This document shows positions 33,764-43,299 of a stretch of DNA of 64,000 nt, piece by piece. The DNA is taken from the NCBI RefSeq assembly GCF_002860165.1, contig NZ_PGUZ01000020.1, positions 1 through 64,000 on the forward strand, read 5' to 3'. The stretch's first letter is position 1. The number at the start of each line of letters is the position of its first letter. This DNA comes from Bacillus sp. V3-13. Its GTDB lineage: Bacteria; Bacillota; Bacilli; Bacillales; Cytobacillaceae. The translations under genes and the position numbers were made by a program. The notes beneath the pieces are model-generated. The model had not been told where the DNA came from. It did not search any database and worked only from the letters and a program-made list of their open reading frames with translations.

Positions 33764-34480
33764 TTATTGATGAAGTCCGCATTCAATTTTATTCTGTCCG
33801 GTCCACCGGCCTGATCTCAAGTCCCCGCTATTGAAAACAGGCGCCGTACACGTCTTGCAGCCGATGCTTGGGTAGCCATGATCATGGAGGATGTTATACG
33901 GCAAATTGTTTTTGTGGGCGTAACGCCAAATATCCTTCCACGTCCAATGGATAAGCGGGCAAATCTTCACTGATTGAAAGCGGTGGTCCTTATTAATAAA
34001 TTGCATATGTTTCCTTGTTTCTGATTGTTCTCTCCTTAAGCCTGACAGCCAGGCCGCTGTTCCTGAAAGCACGCTGTTAAGCGGAATCACTTTTCGAAGC
34101 TCACAGCATTTATTCGGGTCACTCTTCCATAGTTCATCCCCATAACTTTGCGCCTGTTCTTCCAGAGATAGATCAGGTTTTTTCAGTTCAATGACTAATC
34201 GTGGATACTTCTCTTTAATTTGATCAATTAATTGATAAGTCTCCGCGAAATGAAGATCTGTATCGAGAAAAACAATTCTCGCTTTTTCATGCACCTTGTA
34301 GATCAAGTCGATCAAGACAATCCCTTCAATCCCAAAACTGCATGCATAAACAAGGTTTTCCTCTCCATAATGCGAATACGCCCACTTCAGAACGTCCAAT
34401 GCTCCTTTTGTCTCGTTATCGTATGAAAAGTCCAGTGGTGAAAACGTATCAAAATCTTGATACGTAATGAATTGCGCCAA
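33764..34480 (-). CDS. cysH: phosphoadenylyl-/adenylyl-sulfate reductase
   Basis: CysH reduces activated sulfate to sulfite using thioredoxin. The 238-aa protein has the catalytic ECGLH near the end and two cysteine pairs, KCCELRK and GCKTCTAP, which bind a [4Fe-4S] cluster in APS-using enzymes. Start is TTG at 34480 with GGAGG 7 nt upstream. A terminator-like hairpin lies directly upstream, after yezD, so its expression needs read-through or antitermination. Confidence 0.94.
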   Translation of the reverse strand: MAQFITYQDFDTFSPLDFSYDNETKGALDVLKWAYSHYGEENLVYACSFGIEGIVLIDLIYKVHEKARIVFLDTDLHFAETYQLIDQIKEKYPRLVIELKKPDLSLEEQAQSYGDELWKSDPNKCCELRKVIPLNSVLSGTAAWLSGLRREQSETRKHMQFINKDHRFQSVKICPLIHWTWKDIWRYAHKNNLPYNILHDHGYPSIGCKTCTAPVFNSGDLRSGRWTGQNKIECGLHQ

Positions 34481-34499
34481 ATCAATCCCTCCAATTCCG

Positions 34500-34547
34500 A
34501 AAAAAGAGGCAGCTCTAACCGGTAACGGTTAAAACTGCCTCTAGTTT
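34500..34547 (-). terminator. terminator-like hairpin between yezD and cysH
   Basis: On the minus strand AGAGGCAG pairs with CTGCCTCT around an inner AACC/GGTT stem, followed by TTTTTT. It ends 20 bases before the cysH start and could cut the transcript after yezD. Because no promoter is visible between it and cysH, partial read-through seems likely. Confidence 0.7.
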
Positions 34548-34562
34548 ATCTAGTCAGCAAGA

Positions 34563-34709
34563 TTATTTAATTCTCAGTTTTTCATTTTTTTCGATTTGAA
34601 CAACTACGCCGTCCTGAACGACCAGCGTGATCGAACCGTACTTCATTCCCGCCAGGATTTCCTGCAAGCGCAAAGAAATTTCATCGAACTGATTCACTTT
34701 CTTTCCCAA
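34563..34709 (-). CDS. yezD: YezD family small protein
   Basis: This is a 48-aa protein of the YezD (DUF2292) family, with the core ILAGMKYGSITLVVQDGVVVQIEKNEKLR. TTG at 34709 is the start, because GGAGG lies 7 nt before it; the longer open frame runs back into the riboswitch terminator. Its role is unknown, but the family is found in sulfur-starvation regulons. Here it is the first gene behind a SAM riboswitch and ahead of cysH. Confidence 0.85.
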   Translation of the reverse strand: MGKKVNQFDEISLRLQEILAGMKYGSITLVVQDGVVVQIEKNEKLRIK

Positions 34710-34732
34710 ACAAGCCCCTCCTTCTAAATAAA

Positions 34733-34890
34733 AAAACCTTTCCACTTCGGAAAGACTCATCAGGTAAGAATATGTTTACCTTATCTTCCAAAATGGTTTT
34801 CACATTTTGTTGGATTTAGCACCTTGCTTATTCAGCAGGTTGCCGGACTTCATCGGGCCAATTCCCTCCGCCGCTCTGGATAAGTTTATT
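34733..34890 (-). promoter_or_regulatory. SAM-I (S-box) riboswitch controlling yezD-cysH-cysP-sat
   Basis: The minus strand reads CTTATCCAGAGCGG, then GGAGGGA, GGCCCGATGAAGTCCGGCAACC and AAGGTGCTAAATCC, the signature of the S-box aptamer. An expression platform follows: a stem CTTTCCGAAGTGGAAAG and a T run (34733-34755), a terminator when SAM is bound. The alternative antiterminator partner is the 3' strand of P1. High SAM should therefore switch sulfate assimilation off. Confidence 0.93.
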
Positions 34891-34898
34891 TTTTCTAG

Positions 34899-35054
34899 AT
34901 TTTAACACAAAGGAATTCCATGTCAATACTTTAAAGTACTGAAATGAAAAATAGGAATTTAGTCCAGGCGCATCGGGCAAAGCGCTAAAAAAACTTAAAT
35001 CCTATAATTCCGATGGGTTATATTTATATTAATAGGATGCCAGTTATTTGTCAA
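34899..35054 (-). promoter_or_regulatory. two promoters of the cys operon and a possible CymR operator
   Basis: A proximal promoter has TTGACA at 34921-34926, 16 nt, and TAAAAT at 34899-34904. A distal one has TTGACA at 35049-35054, 17 nt, and TAATAT at 35026-35031. Directly at the start of the distal transcript is a site reading ATAACCCATCGGAATTATAGG (reverse of 35002-35022). It resembles the CymR box that responds to cysteine. The operator assignment is tentative. Confidence 0.55.
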
Positions 35055-35227
35055 TCGTTAATTTTAAAGTGTCCTTTTCCAAATGCGTACATATCATGAT
35101 TATATACAACTTAATTTTTTTTTTCGAATCCGGACCGGGTTTTGAAATTTTAGCCGCTCGGAATAGTTAGTTCTTAATGCTAACCCGTTTTTAAAGTAAA
35201 AATATTTTCTTAATTTTAAAAAAATGG
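35055..35227. other. central part of the divergent cys/met control region
   Basis: These AT-rich bases have no open frame. No promoter beyond those flanking it is clear. It probably carries spacer DNA and perhaps upstream activator sites for either arm. Confidence 0.4.
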
Positions 35228-35448
35228 TTGACACAAGTAATTGAATGTTGTAAATTTTAGTCAATTCAATAAAATGATTTCTTATCGAGAGAGGTTGAGG
35301 GACCGGCCCGAAGACGCCTCAGCAACCATCAATGCCTTTAAGCATTGAAAAGGTGCTAAATCCTGCAAGTTTTTTATGGACTTGAAAGATGAGAAGAACG
35401 GCTGCGCCAACATATAAAGTCTTCTTCTTGAAGGCTTTTTTTATTTTT
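35228..35448 (+). promoter_or_regulatory. promoter and SAM-I (S-box) riboswitch of metI-metC-yitJ-metH
   Basis: The promoter is TTGACA (35228-35233), 17 nt, TAAATT (35251-35256). The aptamer begins CTTATCGAGAGAGG, with GAGGGA, GGCCCGAAGACGCCTCAGCAACC and AAGGTGCTAAATCC (35281-35363). The terminator stem AGTCTTC/GAAGGCT with a long T run lies at 35418-35440, just before the metI Shine-Dalgarno. SAM should repress methionine synthesis. Confidence 0.94.
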
Positions 35449-35464
35449 TAAAGGAGTGATGGCA

Positions 35465-36574
35465 ATGTACAAATTAGATACGAAGCTGGCCCAAATCGGC
35501 AACAGGAGTGATATTACTGGATCGGTAAACCCGCCTGTATACTTCTCTACGGCATACATGCATGAAGGGATCGGCCAATCATCCGGCTATGACTATATCC
35601 GAACAGGCAACCCGACACGCGAGCTCCTTGAAAAAGCGATCGCAGACCTTGAGCACGGCGACCAGGGTTTTGCCTGCAGTTCGGGCATGGCAGCGATTGC
35701 GACATTGCTATCATTGTTTCAATCAGGCGATGAATGGATTGTCAGCAAAGATTTATATGGAGGCACATATCGATTGCTTGAACACGGTTTCAGGAAGTGG
35801 GGATTAACGTGTCAATATCTCAACACGAGCTGTCTCGAGGAGTTGGATCGAAAAATAACTCCGCAAACGAAAGCCATTTTTGTTGAAACCCCAACCAATC
35901 CCCTTATGGAGCAAACAGATATTGCTTCTATTTCAGACCTGGCCAAAAAACACGGATTATTGCTGATTGTTGATAACACATTTTATACACCCATTCTCCA
36001 GCAGCCCCTTCTTCTCGGCGCTGACATTGTCATACATAGCGCAACCAAGTACCTTGGCGGCCATAATGATGTGCTGGCCGGGTTGATTGTCGCCAAAGGT
36101 GACGGCTTGTGTGAATCTCTTGCATTCCACCATAATGCAGCGGGCGCAGTTCTCAGTCCTTTTGATTCATGGCTGTTAATCCGCGGCATGAAAACATTGG
36201 CGCTCCGGATTGAAAAACACGAGAAAAACGCAAAGAAACTTGTGCAGTACCTTTCAAGCCATGAAAGTGTAACAGATGTCCTTTACCCGGGGAGAGGCGG
36301 GATGATTTCTTTTAGAATCAAGGATGAAAAATGGGTGAATCCTTTTTTGAAAAAATTATCCCTGATCACATTTGCTGAAAGCCTTGGCGGTGTCGAAAGC
36401 TTTATTACTTATCCTGCCACCCAAACACATGCGGATATCCCGGAAGAAATCAGAATTGAAACCGGGGTATGCAACCGTTTATTAAGATTTTCCGTCGGCA
36501 TTGAAAATGCGGATGATTTGATTGAAGACCTTGCGCAAGCATTCAGTTCCATCGTGGAGGAGGCTGCCTTATGA
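35465..36574 (+). CDS. metI: cystathionine gamma-synthase / O-acetylhomoserine thiolyase
   Basis: MetI joins O-acetylhomoserine and cysteine to make cystathionine. The 369-aa PLP enzyme has the Lys-containing motif SATKYLGGHND and SGMAAI at the cofactor pocket. ATG at 35465 has GGAG 8 nt upstream; two in-frame starts upstream are too close. Its stop overlaps the metC ATG (ATGA). It corresponds to B. subtilis YjcI. Confidence 0.93.
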   Translation: MYKLDTKLAQIGNRSDITGSVNPPVYFSTAYMHEGIGQSSGYDYIRTGNPTRELLEKAIADLEHGDQGFACSSGMAAIATLLSLFQSGDEWIVSKDLYGGTYRLLEHGFRKWGLTCQYLNTSCLEELDRKITPQTKAIFVETPTNPLMEQTDIASISDLAKKHGLLLIVDNTFYTPILQQPLLLGADIVIHSATKYLGGHNDVLAGLIVAKGDGLCESLAFHHNAAGAVLSPFDSWLLIRGMKTLALRIEKHEKNAKKLVQYLSSHESVTDVLYPGRGGMISFRIKDEKWVNPFLKKLSLITFAESLGGVESFITYPATQTHADIPEEIRIETGVCNRLLRFSVGIENADDLIEDLAQAFSSIVEEAAL

Positions 36575-37764
36575 AAGTGAACAGGGAAATACATTTTGAA
36601 ACAAGGCTGCTGCATAATCGCCAGAAAACTGATCCGGCCACCGGTGCTGTAAGTGTTCCGATTCACCATGCCTCTACCTTTCATCAATTCGATATTGAAA
36701 GCTTCGGCAAATACGATTACAGCCGCAGTTCCAACCCGACACGTGAAGCTCTTGAGCAGGCAATCGCCGAGCTCGAGGAAGGCACAAGGGGCTTTGCCTT
36801 TTCATCCGGAATGGCAGCGATCTCGACAGCCTTTCTTCTTTTGTCCTCTGGTGACCATGTCGTGATTTCCGAGGATGTATACGGAGGAACATACCGGATG
36901 GTAACACAAGTTCTATCGCGAATGGGGATTGAGTATACGTTTGCCGATATGACAGATCTTCACGCAGTCCGGGAAGCCGTACAGCCAAATACAAGGGTTT
37001 TCTATGTTGAAACACCGTCCAATCCCCTCTTAAAAGTTACAGATATCAGAGCGGTCAGTGGGCTGGCAAAAGAGAACGATGCCTTAACATTTGTCGACAA
37101 TACGTTCCTGACCCCGGCTCTGCAGAAACCTTTGTTATTGGGAGCCGACGTCGTCCTGCACAGTGCTACAAAATTTTTATCGGGCCATAGTGATGTTGTG
37201 GCTGGGCTCGCTGTCGTCAAGGATGAGGACTTGGCCGAAAGACTTTATTTTCTGCAAAATACGCTTGGTGCCGTCCTTGGTGTCCAGGATTCCTGGCTCG
37301 TATTGAGAGGGTTAAAAACGCTTCATGTCAGGCTGGAACAATCCTTGAAAAGTGCGCACCAAATTGCCTGCTTTTTAAGAACACATCCTGCCGTTCATAA
37401 AGTTTACTTCCCGGGCTTTGAAGACCATCCGCAGTATGATCTCCAACAGAGGCAGGCGGGTGGAGCAGGGGCAATTCTCTCATTTGATTTAGCCGGCGGC
37501 AGGGAGGCGCTTTACCATTTTGTTTCGCATGTGGAAATTCCCGTTTTTGCGGTTAGTCTCGGTGCAGTCGAATCCATTTTATCCTATCCGGCAAAGATGT
37601 CCCATGCTTCGATGCCGGTTGAGGAAAGGCAAAAACGCGGGATCAGCGATAGCCTGCTGCGCTTATCGGTTGGTCTCGAAAATGCTGAAGATATTATTAA
37701 CGACTTTTCTGCTGCGTTGGAGACAACGAGGCAATTTGTCGCTCACCAAGGAGTACAACTATGA
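36571..37764 (+). CDS. metC: cystathionine beta-lyase
   Basis: MetC cleaves cystathionine to homocysteine, pyruvate and ammonia. The 397-aa PLP enzyme shares the fold of MetI, with [11 protein letters not shown] holding the PLP lysine and [14 protein letters not shown] near the N-terminus. It overlaps metI by ATGA and yitJ by ATGA, so translation is coupled along the row. Confidence 0.93.
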   Translation: MKVNREIHFETRLLHNRQKTDPATGAVSVPIHHASTFHQFDIESFGKYDYSRSSNPTREALEQAIAELEEGTRGFAFSSGMAAISTAFLLLSSGDHVVISEDVYGGTYRMVTQVLSRMGIEYTFADMTDLHAVREAVQPNTRVFYVETPSNPLLKVTDIRAVSGLAKENDALTFVDNTFLTPALQKPLLLGADVVLHSATKFLSGHSDVVAGLAVVKDEDLAERLYFLQNTLGAVLGVQDSWLVLRGLKTLHVRLEQSLKSAHQIACFLRTHPAVHKVYFPGFEDHPQYDLQQRQAGGAGAILSFDLAGGREALYHFVSHVEIPVFAVSLGAVESILSYPAKMSHASMPVEERQKRGISDSLLRLSVGLENAEDIINDFSAALETTRQFVAHQGVQL

Positions 37765-39626
37765 GCTTTCTTAAAAAAATGGAAAATCAAATATTGATAG
37801 CAGACGGAGCGATGGGTACGCTTTTGTACTCTTACGGTACCGACTGCTGTTTTGAAGAACTGAATCTTTCCGAGCCGGAGCAGATCCTGAATATTCACAA
37901 AGCGTATATCAATGCCGGTGCCGACCTTATCCAAACGAATACGTATGCAGCTAACTATTTGAAGCTGCAGCGATATGGACTGGAGGATTCAGTAAAAGAG
38001 ATTAACAGCGCCGCTGTCAAGATCGCCAGGAATGCGGCCCAAGACAATGCATACGTGCTCGGAACAATCGGCGGGAACCGCGGGATAAAACCCCATTCGA
38101 TTTCGATTGAAGAAATAAAAAGGAGTTTTCGTGAACAATTATACTGTCTTCTTTTGGCGGGGGTAGACGGCCTGCTCCTTGAGACGTATTATGATCTAAA
38201 AGAGCTTGAAACCGTTTTGGCGATTGCCAGGAAAGAAACTGCGCTTCCGATCATTGCCCAGGTATCCCTGCAAGAAACGGGAATACTTCAGGATCGGACG
38301 CCAATCGATGAAGCTTTTGCAAAATTGGAGCAAACAGGTGCCGATATTATCGGCCTTAACTGCCGCCTCGGCCCGCATCATATGCTGTTGACGCTCGAGC
38401 AGGTGCCGCTGCCAAAGCATGCCTATCTTTCCGCGTATCCAAACGCCAGTCTTCCTGCCTATGTCGATGGCAAATTTCACTATGAAGGTGATGCAGAATA
38501 TTTCAGAAAATCGGCACAACCTTTCCGGGAACAGGGAGTCAGGCTGCTCGGCGGCTGCTGCGGCACAACGCCGGAACATATCCGCGCTTTTGCTGCGGAA
38601 CTGAAAGATAAAGCCCCTGTAACAAACAAAATCGTTAAACTAAAAGATAAGAAGATCATCGTCGAAACAGCTACAGTAAAAAGAGCGGAACCTCCCCTCG
38701 ATCAGGTCGTCAAACAAAGACGTTCGGTCATCGTCGAGCTGGATCCGCCGCGGAAGCTGAATACAGGGAAATTTTTTGAGGGAGCAAAGGCCCTTCAGGA
38801 TGCCGGGATCGACGCCATCACACTGGCTGATAATTCGCTTGCTACTCCAAGAATTGCGAATGAAGCATTGGGGCATCTCGTCAAATCGAAACTGGGCCTG
38901 AGGCCGCTCATTCACATTACATGCCGCGACCGCAATATTATCGGGCTCCAGTCTCATCTTATGGGCCTTCACACACTCGGTTTGCACGATGTGTTAGCCG
39001 TTACCGGAGACCCGGCCCGGGTCGGTGATTTTCCCGGTGCATCGTCGGTATACGATATGTCATCGTTTGAATTGATCCAAATGATTAAGCAGTTAAATGA
39101 AGGGCTATCCATTTCCGGAAAGGAACTTGGACAAAAAACAACTTTTTCCGTTGGCGGTGCTTTTAATCCCCATGTTCGTTCTTTGGATAAAGCCGTTAAA
39201 CGCCTTGAAAAGAAAATCGACTGCGGAGCCGATTATTTTATTTCACAGCCCGTTTTTTCTGAAGAAAAAATGATCGAAATCCATGAAGCAACTACACATA
39301 TTGAAGCACCGATTTATATTGGCGTCATGCCCCTGATCAGCAGTAAAAATGCTGAATACCTGCATAACGAAGTGCCGGGTATCAAAATATCGGAAAGCAT
39401 CAGGGAGAGAATGGCCCGTTTTAAAGATGATCCTGCTGAAGCCTGCCGGGAGGGGCTTGAGATTTCAAAATCTTTAATTGACGCTGCGCTCGATTTATTT
39501 AATGGCATTTATTTAATTACGCCATTTTTGCGGTATGAACTGACTGTGGAATTAACGAATTATGCCCGGCGCTATGACAACGTCTTAACAGGGGGGAATC
39601 ACCATGACCAAACCAAAATTCTCTGA
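37761..39626 (+). CDS. yitJ: bifunctional homocysteine S-methyltransferase / methylenetetrahydrofolate reductase
   Basis: The protein fuses an N-terminal homocysteine methyltransferase-like domain (about 1-290; zinc cysteines in GLNCRLG and [10 protein letters not shown]) to a C-terminal 5,10-methylenetetrahydrofolate reductase (about 315-600; [24 protein letters not shown]). It makes 5-methyl-THF for homocysteine methylation. The B. subtilis equivalent is YitJ. It overlaps metC by ATGA and metH by 23 bases. Confidence 0.92.
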   Translation: MSFLKKMENQILIADGAMGTLLYSYGTDCCFEELNLSEPEQILNIHKAYINAGADLIQTNTYAANYLKLQRYGLEDSVKEINSAAVKIARNAAQDNAYVLGTIGGNRGIKPHSISIEEIKRSFREQLYCLLLAGVDGLLLETYYDLKELETVLAIARKETALPIIAQVSLQETGILQDRTPIDEAFAKLEQTGADIIGLNCRLGPHHMLLTLEQVPLPKHAYLSAYPNASLPAYVDGKFHYEGDAEYFRKSAQPFREQGVRLLGGCCGTTPEHIRAFAAELKDKAPVTNKIVKLKDKKIIVETATVKRAEPPLDQVVKQRRSVIVELDPPRKLNTGKFFEGAKALQDAGIDAITLADNSLATPRIANEALGHLVKSKLGLRPLIHITCRDRNIIGLQSHLMGLHTLGLHDVLAVTGDPARVGDFPGASSVYDMSSFELIQMIKQLNEGLSISGKELGQKTTFSVGGAFNPHVRSLDKAVKRLEKKIDCGADYFISQPVFSEEKMIEIHEATTHIEAPIYIGVMPLISSKNAEYLHNEVPGIKISESIRERMARFKDDPAEACREGLEISKSLIDAALDLFNGIYLITPFLRYELTVELTNYARRYDNVLTGGNHHDQTKIL

Positions 39627-42600
39627 TCTACTCAAAGAACGAATCCTGATTATGGATGGGGCAATGGGCACGATGCTGCAACGAGCTGGCCTCAGTGCAG
39701 AAGACTTTGGCGGTGAACAGTATGACGGCTGCAATGAGTATTTAAATTTAACCGTCCCCGATGTGATTGAACAAATCCATGAACAATACCTGGAGGCAGG
39801 AGCCGATATTATTGAAACAAATACATTTGGCGCAACAAGCTTGGTCCTCGATGAATATCAACTTGGCCATAGAGCCTATGAAATTAACAAAGCCGCCGCG
39901 CAAATTGCCAAAAAGGCCGCAGACAGGGCTTCTGCACCAGGCCGGCCTCGTTATGTTGCCGGATCAATGGGACCGACAACAAAAACGTTAAGCGTCACCG
40001 GCGGAACAACGTTTGCTGCATTAATTGAAACATACGAAGAACAAGCAATTGGTTTAATTGATGGCGGTGTGGATCTTCTGCTCCTTGAAACAAGCCAGGA
40101 CCTTCTCAATGTGAAGGCAGGATACATCGGCATTGAAAGAGCATTTGCAAAAACCGGCACAACTCTTCCGCTCATGGTATCCGGTACAATTGAGCCAATG
40201 GGAACGACCCTCGCCGGCCAGACAATTGAGGCATTTTATATTTCAGTCGAGCATATGAAACCCGCCGCTGTTGGGTTGAACTGTGCGACAGGTCCGGAAT
40301 TTATGCAGGATCATATCAGGTCCCTTTCCAACCTGGCTTCAACTGCCGTCAGCTGTTACCCGAATGCCGGTTTGCCTGACGAAGAAGGGCAATATCATGA
40401 AACGCCTGAAACGCTTGCAAAGAAGCTCGCCGGTTTTGCAGAGCAAGGCTGGCTGAACATAGTCGGTGGCTGCTGCGGGACAACACCCGACCATATAAGA
40501 GCGATTGCTGCTGTGATGAAGGATATTAAACCAAGAACTATAAAAGAAAACCACGTCCATAAGGTTTCCGGAATTGAACCATTAATCTATGATGACCCGT
40601 CACTGCGTCCAATTATGGTCGGTGAACGTTCCAATGTGATTGGCTCCCGGAAATTCAAACGGTTAATCAGCGAAGGCAAATATGAAGAAGCTGCTGAAAT
40701 TGCCAGAGCCCAGGTCAAGGGAGGCGCCCATGTTATTGATATATGCCTTGCCGACCCGGACCGGGATGAACTGTTCGATATGGAACAATTTATTATCGAA
40801 GCTGTTAAAAAGGTAAAGGTTCCGTTAGTAATCGATTCAACCGATGAAAAAATAATCGAAAAGGCGTTAACCTACTCCCAGGGGAAAGCGATTATTAATT
40901 CGATTAATCTTGAAGACGGTGAGGAACGTTTTGCAGCGATCTGTCCGCTCATCCATAAATATGGAGCGGCAGTAGTGGTCGGCACGATTGACGAAAAAGG
41001 AATGGGCGTAACAGCCGAACGCAAGCTCGAAATCGCGAAGCGCTCCTATGACCTGCTTGTTGGTAAATACAGGATTCGCCCGGAGGATATCATTTTTGAC
41101 CCACTCGTATTTCCTGTCGGTACGGGAGATGAACAATATATCGGTTCGGCCAAGGCTACGGTTGATGGGATCCGCTTAATAAAAGAGCAGTTTCCGGACA
41201 CACAGACCATTTTGGGGATCAGCAATGTATCGTTTGGCCTTCCTCCTGTCGGCAGGGAAATCTTAAATTCCGTTTTTCTCTACCATTGTACACAGGCAGG
41301 GCTTGATTACGCGCTTGTCAACACGGAAAAACTGGAGAGATTCCCGTCGATTCCAAAGCAGGAAGTGGAGTTGGCAGAAGCACTTTTATTCAACACTGAT
41401 GACAAATCTTTAGCCGAATTCACTGAGTTCTACCGCGGTAAAAAGAAGGAATCAAAAAGCAATATACCCGCAATGAGTTTAGCGGAACGACTATCCTATT
41501 ACATTGTTGAGGGAACGAAAGAAGGGCTGCTTCCTGATTTGGAAAAAGCCCTCAGTAATTATCCGTCACCTCTTGATATCATTAACGGCCCTTTAATGGA
41601 TGGAATGAAGGAAGTCGGCCGCCTTTTTAACGATAATCAATTAATCGTTGCAGAAGTCCTCCAAAGCGCCGAAGTGATGAAAGCATCTGTTGCTTTCCTT
41701 GAACCTTTTATGGAAAAAGACTCCGTTTCTTCTTCGAAAGGTAAAATTATATTGGCGACCGTTAAAGGTGATGTTCATGATATCGGCAAAAACCTGGTTG
41801 AGATTATTTTAAGCAATAACGGTTACCAAGTCGTTGATCTTGGCATAAAAGTATCACCAACAGATCTTGTTGCAGCAATTCGGAGCGAAAAACCCGATAT
41901 CGTCGGGTTGTCTGGCCTGCTTGTTAAGTCTGCCCAGCAAATGGTCTTGACTGCACAGGATATGAGGCAAGCCGGGATTTCCGTGCCAATTTTGGTAGGC
42001 GGCGCTGCTTTGTCGCGAAAATTTACCGATACAAAAATTTCGAGAGAATATGACGGAATTGTCCTTTATGCAAAAGATGCAATGACCGGATTGTCTCTCG
42101 CCAACCAGCTGCAGTCTCCTGATGGCTATGATAAATTCTTGGCTGATAAACAGGAAAAGGTGTCGGCCTTAGCGGAGGATCAGCGATCTCAAGCCTCTGT
42201 TGCCACCGCAACCAGGCCGGTTCCTAAAGTAACCGTTAAGCCAGCACCGGTTTTTATCCCCAAGGATACTAAGCGGCATATATTGAAAAACTATCCCCTT
42301 TCCTACGTTCTTCCTTATGTAAACCAACAAATGCTGCTTGGTCACCATTTAGGGGTTAAAGGAAAGATTTCCAGGCTGCTTGAGGAACAAGATGAAAAAG
42401 CGTTAAAAGTAAAAGCAGTGGTGGATGGTTTAATACAAGAGTCGGTGGACAATGATTGGATTCAGCCTTCTGCTGTTTATCAATTTTTTCCGGCAAAGTC
42501 CGAAGGTAACCGTGTTGTTGTTTTCAGCCCTGAGGACCATAGCCAGGTGCTGGACGAATTTGACTTCCCGAGACAGGAGGCTGATCCTTATCTTTGTTTA

Positions 42601-43050
42601 GCAGATTATTTAAAATCGTCCGAAAGCCCGGAAATCGATTATGTGGGTTTTTTTGCGGTAACAGCCGGCAGAGGAATTCGCGAAACAGCTGAAAAGTTAA
42701 AGAAGGAAGGACGTTTCCTTGAAAGTCACGCACTGCAAGCACTCGCTTTAGAAACTGCGGAAGGTTTGGCAGAGTTGATTCACCGGCAAATGCGCGACCG
42801 CTGGGGTTTTCCTGATCCGACTGAAATGACGATGAAAGACCGCTTTTCTGCAAAGTATCAGGGGCAACGTTTCTCTTTTGGATATCCAGCCTGCCCTAAC
42901 CTGGAAGATCAAGCAAAGCTGTTTAAGCTCATACGTCCAGAAGAGATCGGCATTCATCTGACAGACGGATTCATGATGGAGCCGGAAGCTTCTGTAACAG
43001 CCATCGTGTTTGCACACCCGGAGGCACGCTACTTTAATGTTTTAAAATAA
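39604..43050 (+). CDS. metH: cobalamin-dependent methionine synthase
   Basis: MetH transfers a methyl group from methyl-THF through cobalamin to homocysteine. The 1148-aa protein shows all modules in order: homocysteine domain (zinc cysteines in GLNCATG and [10 protein letters not shown]), pterin domain ([17 protein letters not shown], about 340-600), cap, B12 domain with the lower-ligand motif GDVHDIGKN (about 720), and the SAM activation domain at the C-terminus (about 880-1148). It overlaps the end of yitJ and starts from its own ATG with GGGGGAA upstream. It requires B12, and no metE is present in the window. Confidence 0.95.
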   Translation: MTKPKFSDLLKERILIMDGAMGTMLQRAGLSAEDFGGEQYDGCNEYLNLTVPDVIEQIHEQYLEAGADIIETNTFGATSLVLDEYQLGHRAYEINKAAAQIAKKAADRASAPGRPRYVAGSMGPTTKTLSVTGGTTFAALIETYEEQAIGLIDGGVDLLLLETSQDLLNVKAGYIGIERAFAKTGTTLPLMVSGTIEPMGTTLAGQTIEAFYISVEHMKPAAVGLNCATGPEFMQDHIRSLSNLASTAVSCYPNAGLPDEEGQYHETPETLAKKLAGFAEQGWLNIVGGCCGTTPDHIRAIAAVMKDIKPRTIKENHVHKVSGIEPLIYDDPSLRPIMVGERSNVIGSRKFKRLISEGKYEEAAEIARAQVKGGAHVIDICLADPDRDELFDMEQFIIEAVKKVKVPLVIDSTDEKIIEKALTYSQGKAIINSINLEDGEERFAAICPLIHKYGAAVVVGTIDEKGMGVTAERKLEIAKRSYDLLVGKYRIRPEDIIFDPLVFPVGTGDEQYIGSAKATVDGIRLIKEQFPDTQTILGISNVSFGLPPVGREILNSVFLYHCTQAGLDYALVNTEKLERFPSIPKQEVELAEALLFNTDDKSLAEFTEFYRGKKKESKSNIPAMSLAERLSYYIVEGTKEGLLPDLEKALSNYPSPLDIINGPLMDGMKEVGRLFNDNQLIVAEVLQSAEVMKASVAFLEPFMEKDSVSSSKGKIILATVKGDVHDIGKNLVEIILSNNGYQVVDLGIKVSPTDLVAAIRSEKPDIVGLSGLLVKSAQQMVLTAQDMRQAGISVPILVGGAALSRKFTDTKISREYDGIVLYAKDAMTGLSLANQLQSPDGYDKFLADKQEKVSALAEDQRSQASVATATRPVPKVTVKPAPVFIPKDTKRHILKNYPLSYVLPYVNQQMLLGHHLGVKGKISRLLEEQDEKALKVKAVVDGLIQESVDNDWIQPSAVYQFFPAKSEGNRVVVFSPEDHSQVLDEFDFPRQEADPYLCLADYLKSSESPEIDYVGFFAVTAGRGIRETAEKLKKEGRFLESHALQALALETAEGLAELIHRQMRDRWGFPDPTEMTMKDRFSAKYQGQRFSFGYPACPNLEDQAKLFKLIRPEEIGIHLTDGFMMEPEASVTAIVFAHPEARYFNVLK

Positions 43051-43077
43051 GCATATTTATGATTCTAAACAGGAACA

Positions 43078-43196
43078 AAAGCGCAAGCGCCTTGATCAGC
43101 CCCGACAAGCGCTGGAGGGCCTGACGGTGAAGTCGTTCTTTGACTTCATTGGCAGGACCGAAGCGACTCGAGGGGCTAGGCGCTGGAGCTGGACGA
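43078..43196. repeat. intergenic structured repeat (Bacillaceae MITE/REP-like element)
   Basis: The 119 bases fold as one long hairpin: outer arms GCGCCT and AGCCCC (43087-43103, split by TGATC) pair with GGGGCT and AGGCGC (43172-43183), and a central TGAAGTC/GACTTCA stem sits at 43128-43148. It is GC-richer than the surrounding DNA. I recall near-identical sequences scattered between genes in several Bacillus-group genomes, but only one copy is in this window, so its repeat nature cannot be shown here. Confidence 0.55.
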
Positions 43197-43252
43197 AGTC
43201 TGCAATAATCTCAAAGTTATTCACAGCGTTTGATTTTATAATTTCCTATACA

Positions 43253-43290
43253 GTAAAAAAAGCAGATGGGTCGTCACCCATCTGCTTTTC
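43253..43290 (-). terminator. terminator of the str operon after tuf
   Basis: On the minus strand AAAAGCAGATGGGT pairs with ACCCATCTGCTTTT around GACG, followed by a T run. A very strong intrinsic terminator, 10 bases beyond the tuf stop. It could also stop metH transcripts coming from the left. Confidence 0.9.
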
Positions 43291-43299
43291 TAATTATCA

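Noticed and set aside
35465-37764. metI and metC considered as a recent tandem duplication
   Set aside because: They share the fold and the PLP motif, but the sequences are clearly diverged and match two distinct known enzymes.
39604-39626. Possible frameshift joining yitJ and metH into one protein
   Set aside because: Both have complete, independent domain sets, and metH has its own start with a Shine-Dalgarno; the 23-base overlap is normal coupling.
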